From contig JAUHJS010000010.1 of NCBI GenBank assembly GCA_030412945.1, positions 1-64,000 on the forward strand: DNA of 64,000 nucleotides, read 5' to 3'. The DNA is from Shiella aurantiaca. GTDB taxonomy: Bacteria > Bacteroidota > Bacteroidia > Cytophagales > Cyclobacteriaceae. The notes beneath the pieces were generated by a model, which made no database searches, had not been told where the DNA came from, and worked only from the letters and a program-made list of their open reading frames with translations. Positions 33,814 to 41,987 of this stretch are shown here, one piece after another. Within the stretch, counting starts at the first letter, position 1; every line of letters starts with the position of its first letter. A program made the position numbers and the translations under genes.

Positions 33814-34920
33814 CTATTCTTGTTTCGCTGTTAAAAGTTCAACTGCTTTGAACCAATAGAAGAAAGAGGATTTATCAGGCTGTTTTTTCAATCTGTTCAG
33901 AAAATTCCAATCCTGATGTTCAATCATCATATCTTTAATATCCTGACCTTCGTAATAAATGATTGGTGAAAGGTTATTCATCTTGATTTTTGCGGCTAAG
34001 TAAGCTATTCGGGCTGATGCCGGTACCGCATCATCAATCCTAAAGTTGCCTACCATTAGGAATCCGGTACCAAAAGCAATGATTCCTTTTTGCAATTCCT
34101 TGAATTTGGCTTTTTCATCATCGGTACCCCGATCTCGTTTGGCAAGGATAATACAAGTATCTATTGTGTCCTGGAGTACCATTTTTGGAGTGAGTTCTGT
34201 TTCTGGGTTTCCATTTTTGCGGTAAGCAATTTCATGTTCAGCAAATACCTGAAAACTGGCCGCTACCACTTTCATGTTTTGAATGTTCTCGAAGAGCTTA
34301 CTCAAATCGAAAAGCTGTTTACAAATTTCCATAGAGAACGACTGTTGGTCATTACCCTTGAAGTAAGGGATGCCAATGGTGTTTGGCGCAAATGCTGTTA
34401 GCTTATCTCCAGTTATTGAATCGATGGATGGCATGGTGACCAAAGTCTCTTCTTCTATTTCGATCCATTTGGTAATTATTGGCTTTTTAACCAATTCAGG
34501 ATAAATCGAATCCTCAACGAGCACATCCAATAAAATGGTACCTGACCCTTGCCGACTAGAATCAAATTTGAACTTGTAGTGTGCTTTGGGTACTCCGGGC
34601 TTATAGCTGCGATGCTCGTCCAGTTCAACACCTGTGAAATTGGAAGAATCAACAACCTTTTGCAATATACCCTCCAGTTCTTCACGGTCTGTTTTGCTGA
34701 TTATGTCAATATCAATGGAGAATCGGTTTCCTGTTTCTAATAAAAGCACCAAACTCGTACCTCCTTTGAAAACAAAATCAAGTCCATTGCTTTTCAATCG
34801 CTCCAGCAGATGCAATGCGTAAATCATCTTTTCCAAAATGATTTTGTCTATCCGCAAGTGGTCTTTTTGTTTTTTAAAACCCTCTAGCCATTCATCAGTA
34901 AAGCAATGCCTCTTTATCAT
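33814..34920 (-). CDS. AbiEii/AbiGii-type nucleotidyltransferase toxin
   Basis: A 368-residue protein with the DNA polymerase beta-like nucleotidyltransferase signature of AbiEii toxins: KGGTSLVLL (GG at 53-54, S56) followed by FSIDIDI, with D70 and D72 as metal ligands. The third acidic residue is probably in IDVLVEDS-like strand near 126-133 (LLDVLVEDS). AbiEii toxins act with the antitoxin AbiEi in abortive phage infection. The start overlaps the antitoxin gene stop by 4 bp, with the antitoxin upstream, the standard AbiE order. Confidence 0.85.
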   Translation of the reverse strand: MIKRHCFTDEWLEGFKKQKDHLRIDKIILEKMIYALHLLERLKSNGLDFVFKGGTSLVLLLETGNRFSIDIDIISKTDREELEGILQKVVDSSNFTGVELDEHRSYKPGVPKAHYKFKFDSSRQGSGTILLDVLVEDSIYPELVKKPIITKWIEIEEETLVTMPSIDSITGDKLTAFAPNTIGIPYFKGNDQQSFSMEICKQLFDLSKLFENIQNMKVVAASFQVFAEHEIAYRKNGNPETELTPKMVLQDTIDTCIILAKRDRGTDDEKAKFKELQKGIIAFGTGFLMVGNFRIDDAVPASARIAYLAAKIKMNNLSPIIYYEGQDIKDMMIEHQDWNFLNRLKKQPDKSSFFYWFKAVELLTAKQE

Positions 34921-35681
34921 TCAATAATGCCTTTTACGAGGTGGTTAATATGTTCCATCATGAACTGCTTAATGTCCTGTTCCCTTTCCCTTCGTTTGGC
35001 GTAGCTGAATAGTTTGGTGAAATTGACGGCATAGTTACTAATGGCATTTTCGTAGATGTTCATCAATTCAGAGCCTTGCAGGTAGTAGAAAAGCTTTTCT
35101 TCTGCAAATAGGTCCACCAATATTTTCTCAAGCGATGGAGTATAAAACTTTACCCTTTTCTCAGTTCTTCTGGTAATAGGTGAGCGCGTAACCAATTTTC
35201 TAATAACCACCGGATTATTGCTTTCAGCTATATAAAAATCAATAACTTTCTCGTCAGGATTGAAGTATAACTCATTTCTTGACCAGTCCTTTAATTCGAA
35301 ATAGAGAGACTCGATGAGGTCCTTTTCTATTTCAATCAAAATAATTCGTTTGCTAGCTTGGTGTTGTGAAAACTCATTTAGCCATTCCGTTTCCCATATG
35401 CAGTGTTTGGCATCCTTAAATTTGTCTGTGATTCGCTTTGCGAGCTTAATAACCTTAGGAGATATTTCTGGCTTGTACTTAGGCTTGTACGAAATAACAT
35501 AGAGCCCTCTCTTGAGTGGTCTTATTATGTTTTTGGCTTTGAGGTCGTAGATTCTCCACCCGAAGGTTCCTTCTTTCAGGTTAGGTTCAAAATATCGATA
35601 GAATTCAAATAGGTCTTCTCGGGTGAAATACTCGCGACCCTTAAATTCTTCTATCAACTTATTCTCTATAACTTTGGGCAT
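34917..35681 (-). CDS. AbiEi-like antitoxin and transcriptional repressor (DUF6577-like)
   Basis: A 254-residue protein with an N-terminal winged-helix-like segment (FTREDLFEFYRYFEPNLKEGTFGWRIYDLKAKNIIRPLKRGLYVI, about residues 18-64), as in AbiEi antitoxins, then a mixed alpha/beta domain with basic patches (VTRSPITRRTEKRVKFY near 175). It should neutralise the AbiEii protein and repress the operon by binding repeats upstream. Two matching repeats are present at 35714-35773. The ATG at 35681 is 18 bp downstream of a -7 element. Confidence 0.78.
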   Translation of the reverse strand: MPKVIENKLIEEFKGREYFTREDLFEFYRYFEPNLKEGTFGWRIYDLKAKNIIRPLKRGLYVISYKPKYKPEISPKVIKLAKRITDKFKDAKHCIWETEWLNEFSQHQASKRIILIEIEKDLIESLYFELKDWSRNELYFNPDEKVIDFYIAESNNPVVIRKLVTRSPITRRTEKRVKFYTPSLEKILVDLFAEEKLFYYLQGSELMNIYENAISNYAVNFTKLFSYAKRREREQDIKQFMMEHINHLVKGIIE

Positions 35682-35698
35682 TTAAATCAAATTTTTAC

Positions 35699-35706
35699 CA
35701 AAACTA
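35699..35706 (-). promoter_or_regulatory. -7 promoter element of the AbiE operon
   Basis: On the minus strand this reads TAGTTTTG, matching TAnnTTTG, 17 bp upstream of the AbiEi ATG. The nearest TTTG is about 25 bp further upstream, slightly long for a -33 box. The first operator repeat lies between them. Confidence 0.6.
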
Positions 35707-35713
35707 CTAAATT

Positions 35714-35773
35714 ATGGCGAATATTTGAAATCAAAAAAACGCCAGTATATATAAATAATGGCAAATATTTGAA
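35714..35773. promoter_or_regulatory. Paired operator-like repeats upstream of AbiE
   Basis: Two 16-bp direct repeats, ATGGCGAATATTTGAA at 35714-35729 and ATGGCAAATATTTGAA at 35758-35773, differ at one base and are 44 bp apart (about four helical turns). Each contains a near or perfect CAAATATTTG palindrome. One copy lies over the promoter. AbiEi antitoxins are known to bind cooperatively to paired repeats. Confidence 0.6.
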
Positions 35774-35961
35774 TCTTAGTTAGGCATACGATTCTTCTCT
35801 TCTGCAAATCTTGACTTTTCCAGAGTGGCTTTGAAAAGAGACAATTGAGCGATGGCTTTTCATTGCATTGCATAGAACAAAATATATGCTTATTTTAAAC
35901 CTTGATTGATACTTATTAAAAGAAAATTAAACTCTCAAACCATAACTATAGTATCCTTAAC

Positions 35962-35992
35962 AAAGGAGCCCCTCACAAGGCTCCTTTTTTTG
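35962..35992 (+). terminator. Orphan rho-independent terminator
   Basis: AAAGGAGCC / GGCTCCTTT with loop CCTCACAA is followed by a T-run. No intact plus-strand gene lies within 2 kb upstream. It may be the original terminator of the broken gene at 33627 or end a small RNA. Confidence 0.75.
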
Positions 35993-36088
35993 TGCCCAAT
36001 AAATTGGGTAATGACTTGAAAATAAATGAGCTGGCTGATAGAAAGTGTGTTTGGAGCGAATAGGGCAAATAATTTTTTGTTATTTTTA

Positions 36089-36105
36089 TTTAGATTAATT
36101 CTAAA
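36089..36105. promoter_or_regulatory. Putative iron-responsive operator (Fur or DtxR type)
   Basis: TTTAGATTAATTCTAAA is a near-perfect palindrome (TTTAGA / TCTAAA) ending 6 bp before the -7 element of a TonB-receptor gene. The position fits repression of that promoter when iron is present. The regulator family is inferred from the shape and the target gene. Confidence 0.5.
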
Positions 36106-36111
36106 CAAGTA

Positions 36112-36119
36112 TATATTTG
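36112..36119 (+). promoter_or_regulatory. -7 promoter element of the TonB-receptor gene
   Basis: TATATTTG matches TAnnTTTG exactly, 31 bp upstream of the ATG at 36151, and lies directly downstream of the palindrome at 36089-36105. Confidence 0.65.
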
Positions 36120-36150
36120 CCCCATATTTCAATCTAATCAGCCAGACAAA

Positions 36151-38529
36151 ATGAAAAAAAATATTTTACTACTAGTACTTGCCTTAGGGCTATACTCCTT
36201 GGCTTTTGCCCAACAAGGCCGAATTACGGGAAGTGTGCGTACTTCCGATGGCCAAGCAGCCGAATTTGTGAATGTGGCCTTGAAAGGAACGGCCAAAGGA
36301 GCCGTTACTAATGCCTCAGGCCAATTTGAAATCAAAAATGTGAATCCCGGTGAATATGTGATTTTTGCTTCCTTGGTAGGCTTGGCAAAGCAAGAGCGTA
36401 GCATAGTACTGGGCGAGGGCGAAGTCCTCAACTTAGACTTTGTTTTGCAAGAGAGCGCTACCCGCTTGGCAGAAATCACCGTGAGCGAGAATCGTGTGAA
36501 CAGCTTTTACCCCAATAGCGCCTTTGTAGTGGCTAAAATGCCACTTAAAAACCTTGAAAATCCTCAAGTCTACCAGTCGGTGCCGCAGCGGCTGCTGAAA
36601 GAGCAGGTGGTGACCAATATGAATGATGGTTTGAAAAATGCTACCGGAATCACTCGACTGTGGGAATCTACCGGAAGAGGAGGCGATGGTGCCGAATATT
36701 TCTCTATGCGTGGCTTTGCCGTGCAGCCTACTATGGTCAACGGGATGCCGAGTTTAAACAATGGTGGCCTCGACCCAGCCAATATCGAATCTATTGATGT
36801 CATCAAAGGGCCTTCAGGCACTCTGTTCGGAAGCCCGATGATTTCTTACGGTGGCTTAATCAACATTACCACCAAGCGGCCTTATGATACCTTTGGGGGA
36901 GAAGTGAATTTTGTGAATGGAAGCAATGGCCTTACCCGCTTGGCGCTGGATGTAAACACGCCTTTGAGCGAAAAAGTATCGTCACGAGTGAATACAGCTT
37001 ATCACACGGAAAACTCCTTCCAGTCGGCCGGATATATGAAATCATTTTTTGTAGCGCCATCTTTTAAAATTGAAGCCAACGAAAGACTTACCTTTTTGGT
37101 AAACACCGAAATGTTGTTCAAAGAATCGGCCAATGCACCTATGATTTTCCTCAACCGCAGTGCCCCACTTACTTATTCTAATCTTTCTTTGTTCGAAAAA
37201 CACTATGAAGAATCTTTTACAGGCAATGACTTGAATATCAAGAACCCAACCTTAGGTTTTCAGGCCCAGGCTTTATTCAAGATTTCGGAAGGATGGAGTT
37301 CGCAAACTGTAATTGCCAGCTCCAATGCCAAATCGAACGGTTATTATCAGTACCTGTGGGATTTTAGCGATGGCGAAACCTTTGGCCGCTATTTATCTAA
37401 GCGCGATGGCGAAACCATCACCCGCAATTTTCAGCAAAACTTTACTAACGATTGGAAAATCGGCTCTTTCAGAAACCGACTCTTGATAGGCTTCGATTAT
37501 TTCGAATCGACTATAAAAAATTCCAGCACAGGATGGGTGCTGAACGGAGCCGTAAATGTGCGCACCGGTGAGGATACAGGTATATTAACCAAAGCCGGAG
37601 CGGATGCTTTATTGACCGAATCGTTTGAGGGGACTTCGCGAGGAGAAAATGAGGTAATGAGCGCCTATGTGTCGGATGTAATTAGTTTCAATTCCTATCT
37701 ATCGGCCATGGGGAGTGTGCGGATTGACCGCTTCAGTGGTAAAACCGATTATTGGGTAGCAGATGATATTAAAGAGCAGGTTTCTGTATCGCCTAAGCTA
37801 GGCTTGGTGTTCCAGCCCTTGCCTGAAAAGCTAGCTTTATTTGCCAATTACCAAAATGGATTTGTGAATGTAGCACCGGCTCAAGTGGCCAATGCCGATG
37901 GGAGCAATCCCCGTTTGCAAACTTTCGACCCCGAGCAAGCCAATCAAATAGAAGGGGGAGCTAAAGCTGAGTTCTGGCAAAACAGACTATCGGTATCGGC
38001 CAGCTATTACCGCATTTTGGTCAGAAACCGACTGATGAACGACCCTAATAATGTGAATAACCGCATTCAAGGAGGGGAAGTAGAAAGCAAAGGATATGAA
38101 ATCAGCGTAACGGCCAATCCGGTGAAAGGATTGAATCTTATTGCCGGATTCAGCGACAATACCAGTGCCGTAACCAAAGACAATCCGGAAAACGGCTATC
38201 TGGGTCTTCGTCCTGAGGAAGCCGGACCGGAGCAATTGGTAAATGCTTGGCTAAGTTATACGCTTCCCACCACCGCCCTAAAAGGCTTGGGATTAGGTTT
38301 TGGCGGAAACTATGCCAGCGAACACAAAACCTTGAACCGTGCCAATACAGGGACTTTTACCTTGCCTGCTTACACCGTATTGAACGCCTCATTATCGTAC
38401 ACGGGCAATCAGTATGCAGTGATTCTAAAAGTGAACAACCTAAGCAATGAGCGCTACTATTCGGGCTGGTCTACCATTACCCCGCAAAACTTACGCAATG
38501 TATCCATTAGCTTGAATTACGCCTTCTGA
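36151..38529 (+). CDS. TonB-dependent siderophore-type receptor
   Basis: The 792-residue outer-membrane receptor has a signal peptide (LLVLALGLYSLAFAQQ), an N-terminal carboxypeptidase-regulatory-like domain (residues about 22-105: GRITGSVRTSDGQAAEFVNVALKGT), then a plug domain with MRGFAVQPTMVNGMPSLN and IESIDVIKGPSGTLFG near 190-228, and a barrel ending with NYAF. The plug wording and the overall length place it in the TonB-dependent siderophore receptor family. It presumably takes up ferric siderophores with TonB energy. It overlaps the PepSY gene (TGATG), and an iron-box-like palindrome precedes it. Confidence 0.9.
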   Translation: MKKNILLLVLALGLYSLAFAQQGRITGSVRTSDGQAAEFVNVALKGTAKGAVTNASGQFEIKNVNPGEYVIFASLVGLAKQERSIVLGEGEVLNLDFVLQESATRLAEITVSENRVNSFYPNSAFVVAKMPLKNLENPQVYQSVPQRLLKEQVVTNMNDGLKNATGITRLWESTGRGGDGAEYFSMRGFAVQPTMVNGMPSLNNGGLDPANIESIDVIKGPSGTLFGSPMISYGGLINITTKRPYDTFGGEVNFVNGSNGLTRLALDVNTPLSEKVSSRVNTAYHTENSFQSAGYMKSFFVAPSFKIEANERLTFLVNTEMLFKESANAPMIFLNRSAPLTYSNLSLFEKHYEESFTGNDLNIKNPTLGFQAQALFKISEGWSSQTVIASSNAKSNGYYQYLWDFSDGETFGRYLSKRDGETITRNFQQNFTNDWKIGSFRNRLLIGFDYFESTIKNSSTGWVLNGAVNVRTGEDTGILTKAGADALLTESFEGTSRGENEVMSAYVSDVISFNSYLSAMGSVRIDRFSGKTDYWVADDIKEQVSVSPKLGLVFQPLPEKLALFANYQNGFVNVAPAQVANADGSNPRLQTFDPEQANQIEGGAKAEFWQNRLSVSASYYRILVRNRLMNDPNNVNNRIQGGEVESKGYEISVTANPVKGLNLIAGFSDNTSAVTKDNPENGYLGLRPEEAGPEQLVNAWLSYTLPTTALKGLGLGFGGNYASEHKTLNRANTGTFTLPAYTVLNASLSYTGNQYAVILKVNNLSNERYYSGWSTITPQNLRNVSISLNYAF

Positions 38530-39716
38530 TGAAAAAATCGATGAAGAAATTCTTCGGATACCTACACCTCTGGCTCGGACTAATTTCCGGGCTAGTGGTG
38601 TTTATCGTGGCCATTACGGGCTGTATCTATGCGTTTCAGGCGGAAATTCAAGAATTTACCCAGCCTTATCGTAGGGTGGAGGTACAGGAGAAACCACTTT
38701 TGCCACCTTCTAAGCTTGCCACTATAGCCGATGAGGCTCTGCCCAATAAGCATTTGCATGCCGTGATGTACGAAACAGCCGATCGTGCTGCACGTGCCAT
38801 TTACTATAGTTTTGAGGAGCATTACTATTATTTTGTGTATATCAACCCCTATACAGGTGAGGTATTGAAGGTGAAAGATGAGTTTGCCGATTTCTTTCGC
38901 TGGATACTCGATGGGCATTTTTACCTGTGGCTCCCTGTAGAAATCGGTCAGCCAGTGGTGGCTTCATTTACCTTGGTGTTTGTATTCATGCTTATCAGCG
39001 GGATAGTGCTTTGGTGGCCTAAGAAATCCAAAGGCGTGAAGAAGAAATTTACTTTGCAGTGGTCGGGAGGATGGAGACGAAAAAACTACGATTTGCATAG
39101 CGTAGTAGGATTTTACATTTGTTGGTTGGGCTTAGTTTTTGCGCTTACAGGTTTGGTATGGGGCTTTGAATGGTACCGAGACGGTATGTACAGCCTACTA
39201 TCGGGCGGGAAAGCCTTCGAAGCATACAGTCATCCGGTATCGGATTCTACCCAATGGCAAAAGGCCGACATACCTGCTATCGATAAGGTGTGGCACAAAA
39301 TGCGCGCTGAGTATCCCACAGCGGCTTGGATAGAGGTGCACCCGCCTGAATTTGCGCATGCTTCTATTGCCGCAAATGCCAATCCGGATGCCAGCACCTA
39401 TTGGCAAATCGATTACCGTTATTTTGATCAATACACTTTAGAGGAACTGTCCGTAAGCCATCAGTGGGGGCGACTTGCCGAGGCTTCGGCCACGGATAAA
39501 CTCTTTCGTATGAATTATGATATCCATGTAGGCGCCATAGCCGGGCTACCCGGTAAGGTTTTGGCCTTTTTGGCGAGCCTTACTATCGCCTCTTTGCCCG
39601 TAACGGGCACTTTGCTGTGGTGGGGAAGGCGGAATAAGAAAAATAAGAAAGTGCCGAAAAAGCAAAAGTCAATAGGAAAACAGAAAGCCCCGGCACAAGA
39701 ACTTGTAGAAGTATAA
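38529..39716 (+). CDS. PepSY-associated transmembrane protein, probable iron reductase
   Basis: A 395-residue membrane protein of the PepSY-TM family: a first helix with FGYLHLWLGLISGLVVFIVAITGCIYAFQAEI (about 8-38), periplasmic PepSY regions, helices around 142-165 (LVFVFMLISGIVLWWPKK) and 195-215 (SVVGFYICWLGLVFALTGL), and a last helix near 345-370. Conserved His residues in helices (HLWLGLISG, HVGAIAG) suggest heme coordination, as in FoxB/PiuB-like ferric-siderophore reductases. Co-transcription with the receptor is shown by the TGATG overlap. A reductase role is inferred from family and context. Confidence 0.8.
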   Translation: MKKSMKKFFGYLHLWLGLISGLVVFIVAITGCIYAFQAEIQEFTQPYRRVEVQEKPLLPPSKLATIADEALPNKHLHAVMYETADRAARAIYYSFEEHYYYFVYINPYTGEVLKVKDEFADFFRWILDGHFYLWLPVEIGQPVVASFTLVFVFMLISGIVLWWPKKSKGVKKKFTLQWSGGWRRKNYDLHSVVGFYICWLGLVFALTGLVWGFEWYRDGMYSLLSGGKAFEAYSHPVSDSTQWQKADIPAIDKVWHKMRAEYPTAAWIEVHPPEFAHASIAANANPDASTYWQIDYRYFDQYTLEELSVSHQWGRLAEASATDKLFRMNYDIHVGAIAGLPGKVLAFLASLTIASLPVTGTLLWWGRRNKKNKKVPKKQKSIGKQKAPAQELVEV

Positions 39717-39745
39717 AAAAAGGAACCTTATGGGTTCCTTTTTTT
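39716..39745. terminator. Terminator after the PepSY gene
   Basis: AAAAAGGAACC / GGTTCCTTTTTT around TTATG, with A- and T-runs on both sides, begins at the stop codon of the gene ending at 39716. It looks functional in the plus direction and plausible in the other. Confidence 0.8.
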
Positions 39746-39759
39746 ACGTTTGAAATGCA
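39737..39759 (+). repeat. 23-bp direct repeat, left copy
   Basis: These 23 bp are identical to 41245-41267, the end of the minus-strand PepSY gene at 41242. Read on the minus strand they encode the same last residues (LHFKRKK), but here they have no gene attached. The pair brackets the two tandem lipoprotein genes. A chance match of this length with a coding end is unlikely, though seven of the 23 bases are a T-run. Confidence 0.7.
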
Positions 39760-39869
39760 ATGTATAATCCGTTTATTCATTAAAGGGGTGTGTGTTGTAT
39801 GACAGGACTAAAGCTTCTTGTTAGCGATTTGTAAACAAGAAGATAGATTGAATTTTTTTGTGATAAAAT

Positions 39870-39902
39870 TTTGTAAAAATAATTCCTTCTTTTTTATCTT
39901 TC
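39870..39902 (+). promoter_or_regulatory. Promoter-like sequence before the tandem lipoproteins
   Basis: TTTG at 39870-39873, a 21-bp spacer and TATCTTTC at 39895-39902 (one mismatch to TAnnTTTG). The ATG at 39934 is 31 bp downstream. Confidence 0.5.
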
Positions 39903-39933
39903 GACCAAATCAACCTTTTTACAAGCCAAACCT

Positions 39934-40506
39934 ATGAAAGCATCAGTCAATTTACTTCTTCTTTGTATGTTATTATTTACCAGCATCTCATGTGTTGACT
40001 GGAGGGAGAGGGATGAAAATGGAGACCCTATAGATGTTTTGCCCTCTAAAACCGCTATCGGTAAAAATAACTTGGGTTTTATGATGGATGATGAAGTATG
40101 GGTAGCTCAAAAAGGAACAACTTTGGGTTCTACCATCACAACATCTATGGGGCAGGATTATCTTTATTTAACTGCCAAGAGAAGGTTTGAGAGAACAAAT
40201 GATGAGGCAAATGAGATTATTATTTTCCATTTGATTGATAAAAGTGGAGAAGGTTACTTTGGAAAAACAATGCCCTATAAGGTTAACTCTGTTTCTGATT
40301 CTCTTGTAGTGTATTGGCAGGACGAGTTAATGGGCTGTACTTCGTATGTAGAAGCCGTTTTGTTAAACAATGTTGACTTTACCTTAACTACAGCCTCTAC
40401 GGATGGATATATAGTTGCCAGTGAATTCTCCATGGATGTACGGATTAATGAATGCGATAGCTTCCGTATTTCTGATGGCAGATTTGATGTAAGTTTTGGT
40501 AATTAA
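39934..40506 (+). CDS. Lipoprotein, first of a tandem pair
   Basis: A 190-residue lipoprotein: signal ending SISC (Cys 20), then a shared module (WRERDENGDPIDVLPSKTAIG, GFMMDDEVWVA) and a C-terminal beta-rich domain. The LPPxTxxG..GF..D..VW element is typical of small Bacteroidota lipoproteins of the DUF6252-like kind, but I do not assign a function. The next gene encodes a paralogue with near identical first ~65 residues and a different body. The 20-bp gap has no terminator, so both are in one unit. Confidence 0.65.
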   Translation: MKASVNLLLLCMLLFTSISCVDWRERDENGDPIDVLPSKTAIGKNNLGFMMDDEVWVAQKGTTLGSTITTSMGQDYLYLTAKRRFERTNDEANEIIIFHLIDKSGEGYFGKTMPYKVNSVSDSLVVYWQDELMGCTSYVEAVLLNNVDFTLTTASTDGYIVASEFSMDVRINECDSFRISDGRFDVSFGN

Positions 40507-40526
40507 TTTTATAACAAGCCCAACCT

Positions 40527-41102
40527 ATGAAAACATCAATCAATTTACTTCTTCTTGGTATGTTGTTGGTTGCCAGCACCTCCTGTGTCGACTGGAGGGA
40601 GAGGGATGAAAATGGAGACCCCATTGATGTGCTACCACCCAAGACGGCAATTGGGAAAAAAAATCTGGGCTTTATGTTAGATGATAAGGTTTGGGTAGCT
40701 GAAAATGCTACTACACTAGGCTTTTCTATGGACACCTACATAGATGATAACCTAGTGGTACATGTAAGAGCCATAAAAAACGTTTCAAGATCTTACGGGG
40801 ATATCTTTCAAACTTTTGAAATAGCTTTTAGGCCACAGGCTGATTCTGTTTATATTTTCAATGTGTCTTCACCCTATACTTTTAATCACCAAACCGATTC
40901 CGTATCCGTCTTTTGGTATGATGCGGCCAAAGGTTGCACAGATAATGATATTCCCGTGCAAGTGGAGAATCTTGATTTTACATTGACTCACATATTAATT
41001 GATGGGAAAATAATATCAGGCGAGTTTTCTATGAATGTATTGGTAGATGGTTGCGAATCATTTCGCATAACTGATGGACGGTTTGATGTATTGGTTCAAT
41101 AA
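40527..41102 (+). CDS. Lipoprotein, second of a tandem pair
   Basis: A 191-residue lipoprotein with signal ending STSC (Cys 20). Residues 21-65 are nearly the same as in the upstream gene, including WRERDENGDPIDVLPPKTAIG. After that the sequences drift apart, although the end (DGCESFRITDGRFDV) is similar again. So the paralogues share ends but differ in the middle domain. Role unknown; outer-membrane or periplasmic location inferred from the lipobox. Confidence 0.65.
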   Translation: MKTSINLLLLGMLLVASTSCVDWRERDENGDPIDVLPPKTAIGKKNLGFMLDDKVWVAENATTLGFSMDTYIDDNLVVHVRAIKNVSRSYGDIFQTFEIAFRPQADSVYIFNVSSPYTFNHQTDSVSVFWYDAAKGCTDNDIPVQVENLDFTLTHILIDGKIISGEFSMNVLVDGCESFRITDGRFDVLVQ

Positions 41103-41193
41103 ATGTTTGAAATCTGATTGACAGTAGCAGGCTTGCCCTCCTCTATTTTGACATAGATTTTCTTATCTCAGAAATATTGGCTTATATAAACAC

Positions 41194-41237
41194 ATTAATA
41201 AACAGGCTGTCCCAAATGGGACAGCCTGTTTATTAAT
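41194..41237. terminator. Long bidirectional terminator
   Basis: A perfect 20-bp stem (ATTAATAAACAGGCTGTCCC and its complement) around AAAT lies between convergent genes ending at 41102 (+) and 41242 (-). Good for terminating both. Confidence 0.75.
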
Positions 41238-41241
41238 ATAA

Positions 41242-41982
41242 TTACCTTTTTTTACGTTTGAAATGCAGGGTGGCAAAGAAGAGCATAAAGCCTGAGCCTA
41301 CTGTGATAAAGCCCAGAATGGAGAATCCACGCAGTAGGTAGTTGTTGATATCGTCTCGTGTTTCGAAATCCATAATGTGGAGCATCCAGAGGAAATCAAA
41401 AATTCGCCACGAAGTATTTCTTACCTTTTCTACCCTTCCCGATTCCGCGCTTACATACACATTCATGTTTGGTTCCGAGTAGCGCAATATCCAAGCGGGC
41501 AAGGGGCCACCTCGGTATTCATGATGTGCGCCTATCTCGCTGATATATTCCACGGTATCGAGCTGGGCGGAGGCAATGATGTGGTCATTGGCCAATAGCA
41601 CCGCCTCTTCCTTCGTGAGCGGACCACGCAAATGTCCTGTTTGGGCATCGGCCAGTGTGGTATAGGTATGCAGATGATGGCCTTCTCCGGCATGTCCTGA
41701 GAAATAACGGATAAGGTAAAGCGGGCTTCCGGCCAGGTTTACACTTTGTATCGATACCAGGGAGTCATACGCCAATTGCTCCAGCACCACCTGTGGCGAT
41801 ACCCATTGCTGGGAGGAGGCAAGATAATGGGGCGGCTTATGCATGTCATCGCCATGTACCGAATCGATGTTGGTCCAGCTAAAATACAGCCCGCTGATGG
41901 TCCAGGCGAGGAATTGTATACCAATAGCCAAACCCAGATACCGATGTGCTTTGCGCAAATAATAGGTGTTGTTTTTCCGCAT
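41242..41982 (-). CDS. PepSY domain-containing membrane protein
   Basis: A 246-residue protein with a first membrane segment (YLGLAIGIQFLAWTISGLYFSW, about 15-36) and a last one (LLRGFSILGFITVGSGFMLFFATL, about 217-240). Between them lies a periplasmic PepSY domain with His-rich elements (HAGEGHHLHTY, ISEIGAHHEYRGG). It lies 5 bp after a DUF3347 gene in a copper-efflux-type operon, so a metal reductase or metal-handling role is likely. The short size suggests one half of the larger PepSY-TM family. Its last 23 bp are repeated at 39737-39759. Confidence 0.75.
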   Translation of the reverse strand: MRKNNTYYLRKAHRYLGLAIGIQFLAWTISGLYFSWTNIDSVHGDDMHKPPHYLASSQQWVSPQVVLEQLAYDSLVSIQSVNLAGSPLYLIRYFSGHAGEGHHLHTYTTLADAQTGHLRGPLTKEEAVLLANDHIIASAQLDTVEYISEIGAHHEYRGGPLPAWILRYSEPNMNVYVSAESGRVEKVRNTSWRIFDFLWMLHIMDFETRDDINNYLLRGFSILGFITVGSGFMLFFATLHFKRKKR

Positions 41983-41987
41983 TGTGC

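Larger units (their letters stand above)
35682..36150. other. 469-bp gap with no gene
   Basis: Contains the AbiE promoter and repeats at its left, an orphan terminator at 35962-35992, a short palindrome CCCAAT-AA-ATTGGG at about 35995-36008, and the iron-type operator and promoter of the TonB receptor at its right. Between 35774 and 35961 I see no convincing coding or structural feature; it may include worn DNA from the other side of the AbiE insertion. Confidence 0.7.

Noticed and set aside
33814..35681. Possibility that the AbiE region is an insertion sequence
   Set aside because: There is no transposase, no terminal inverted repeat and no target duplication that I can see at its ends.
39934..41102. 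Tandem lipoprotein genes as an assembly duplication
   Set aside because: The two copies differ in many positions and have clearly different middle domains, so they are real paralogues.
41194..41237. Long palindrome as a possible attachment site or operator
   Set aside because: Its position between convergent gene ends and its loop fit a bidirectional terminator better.
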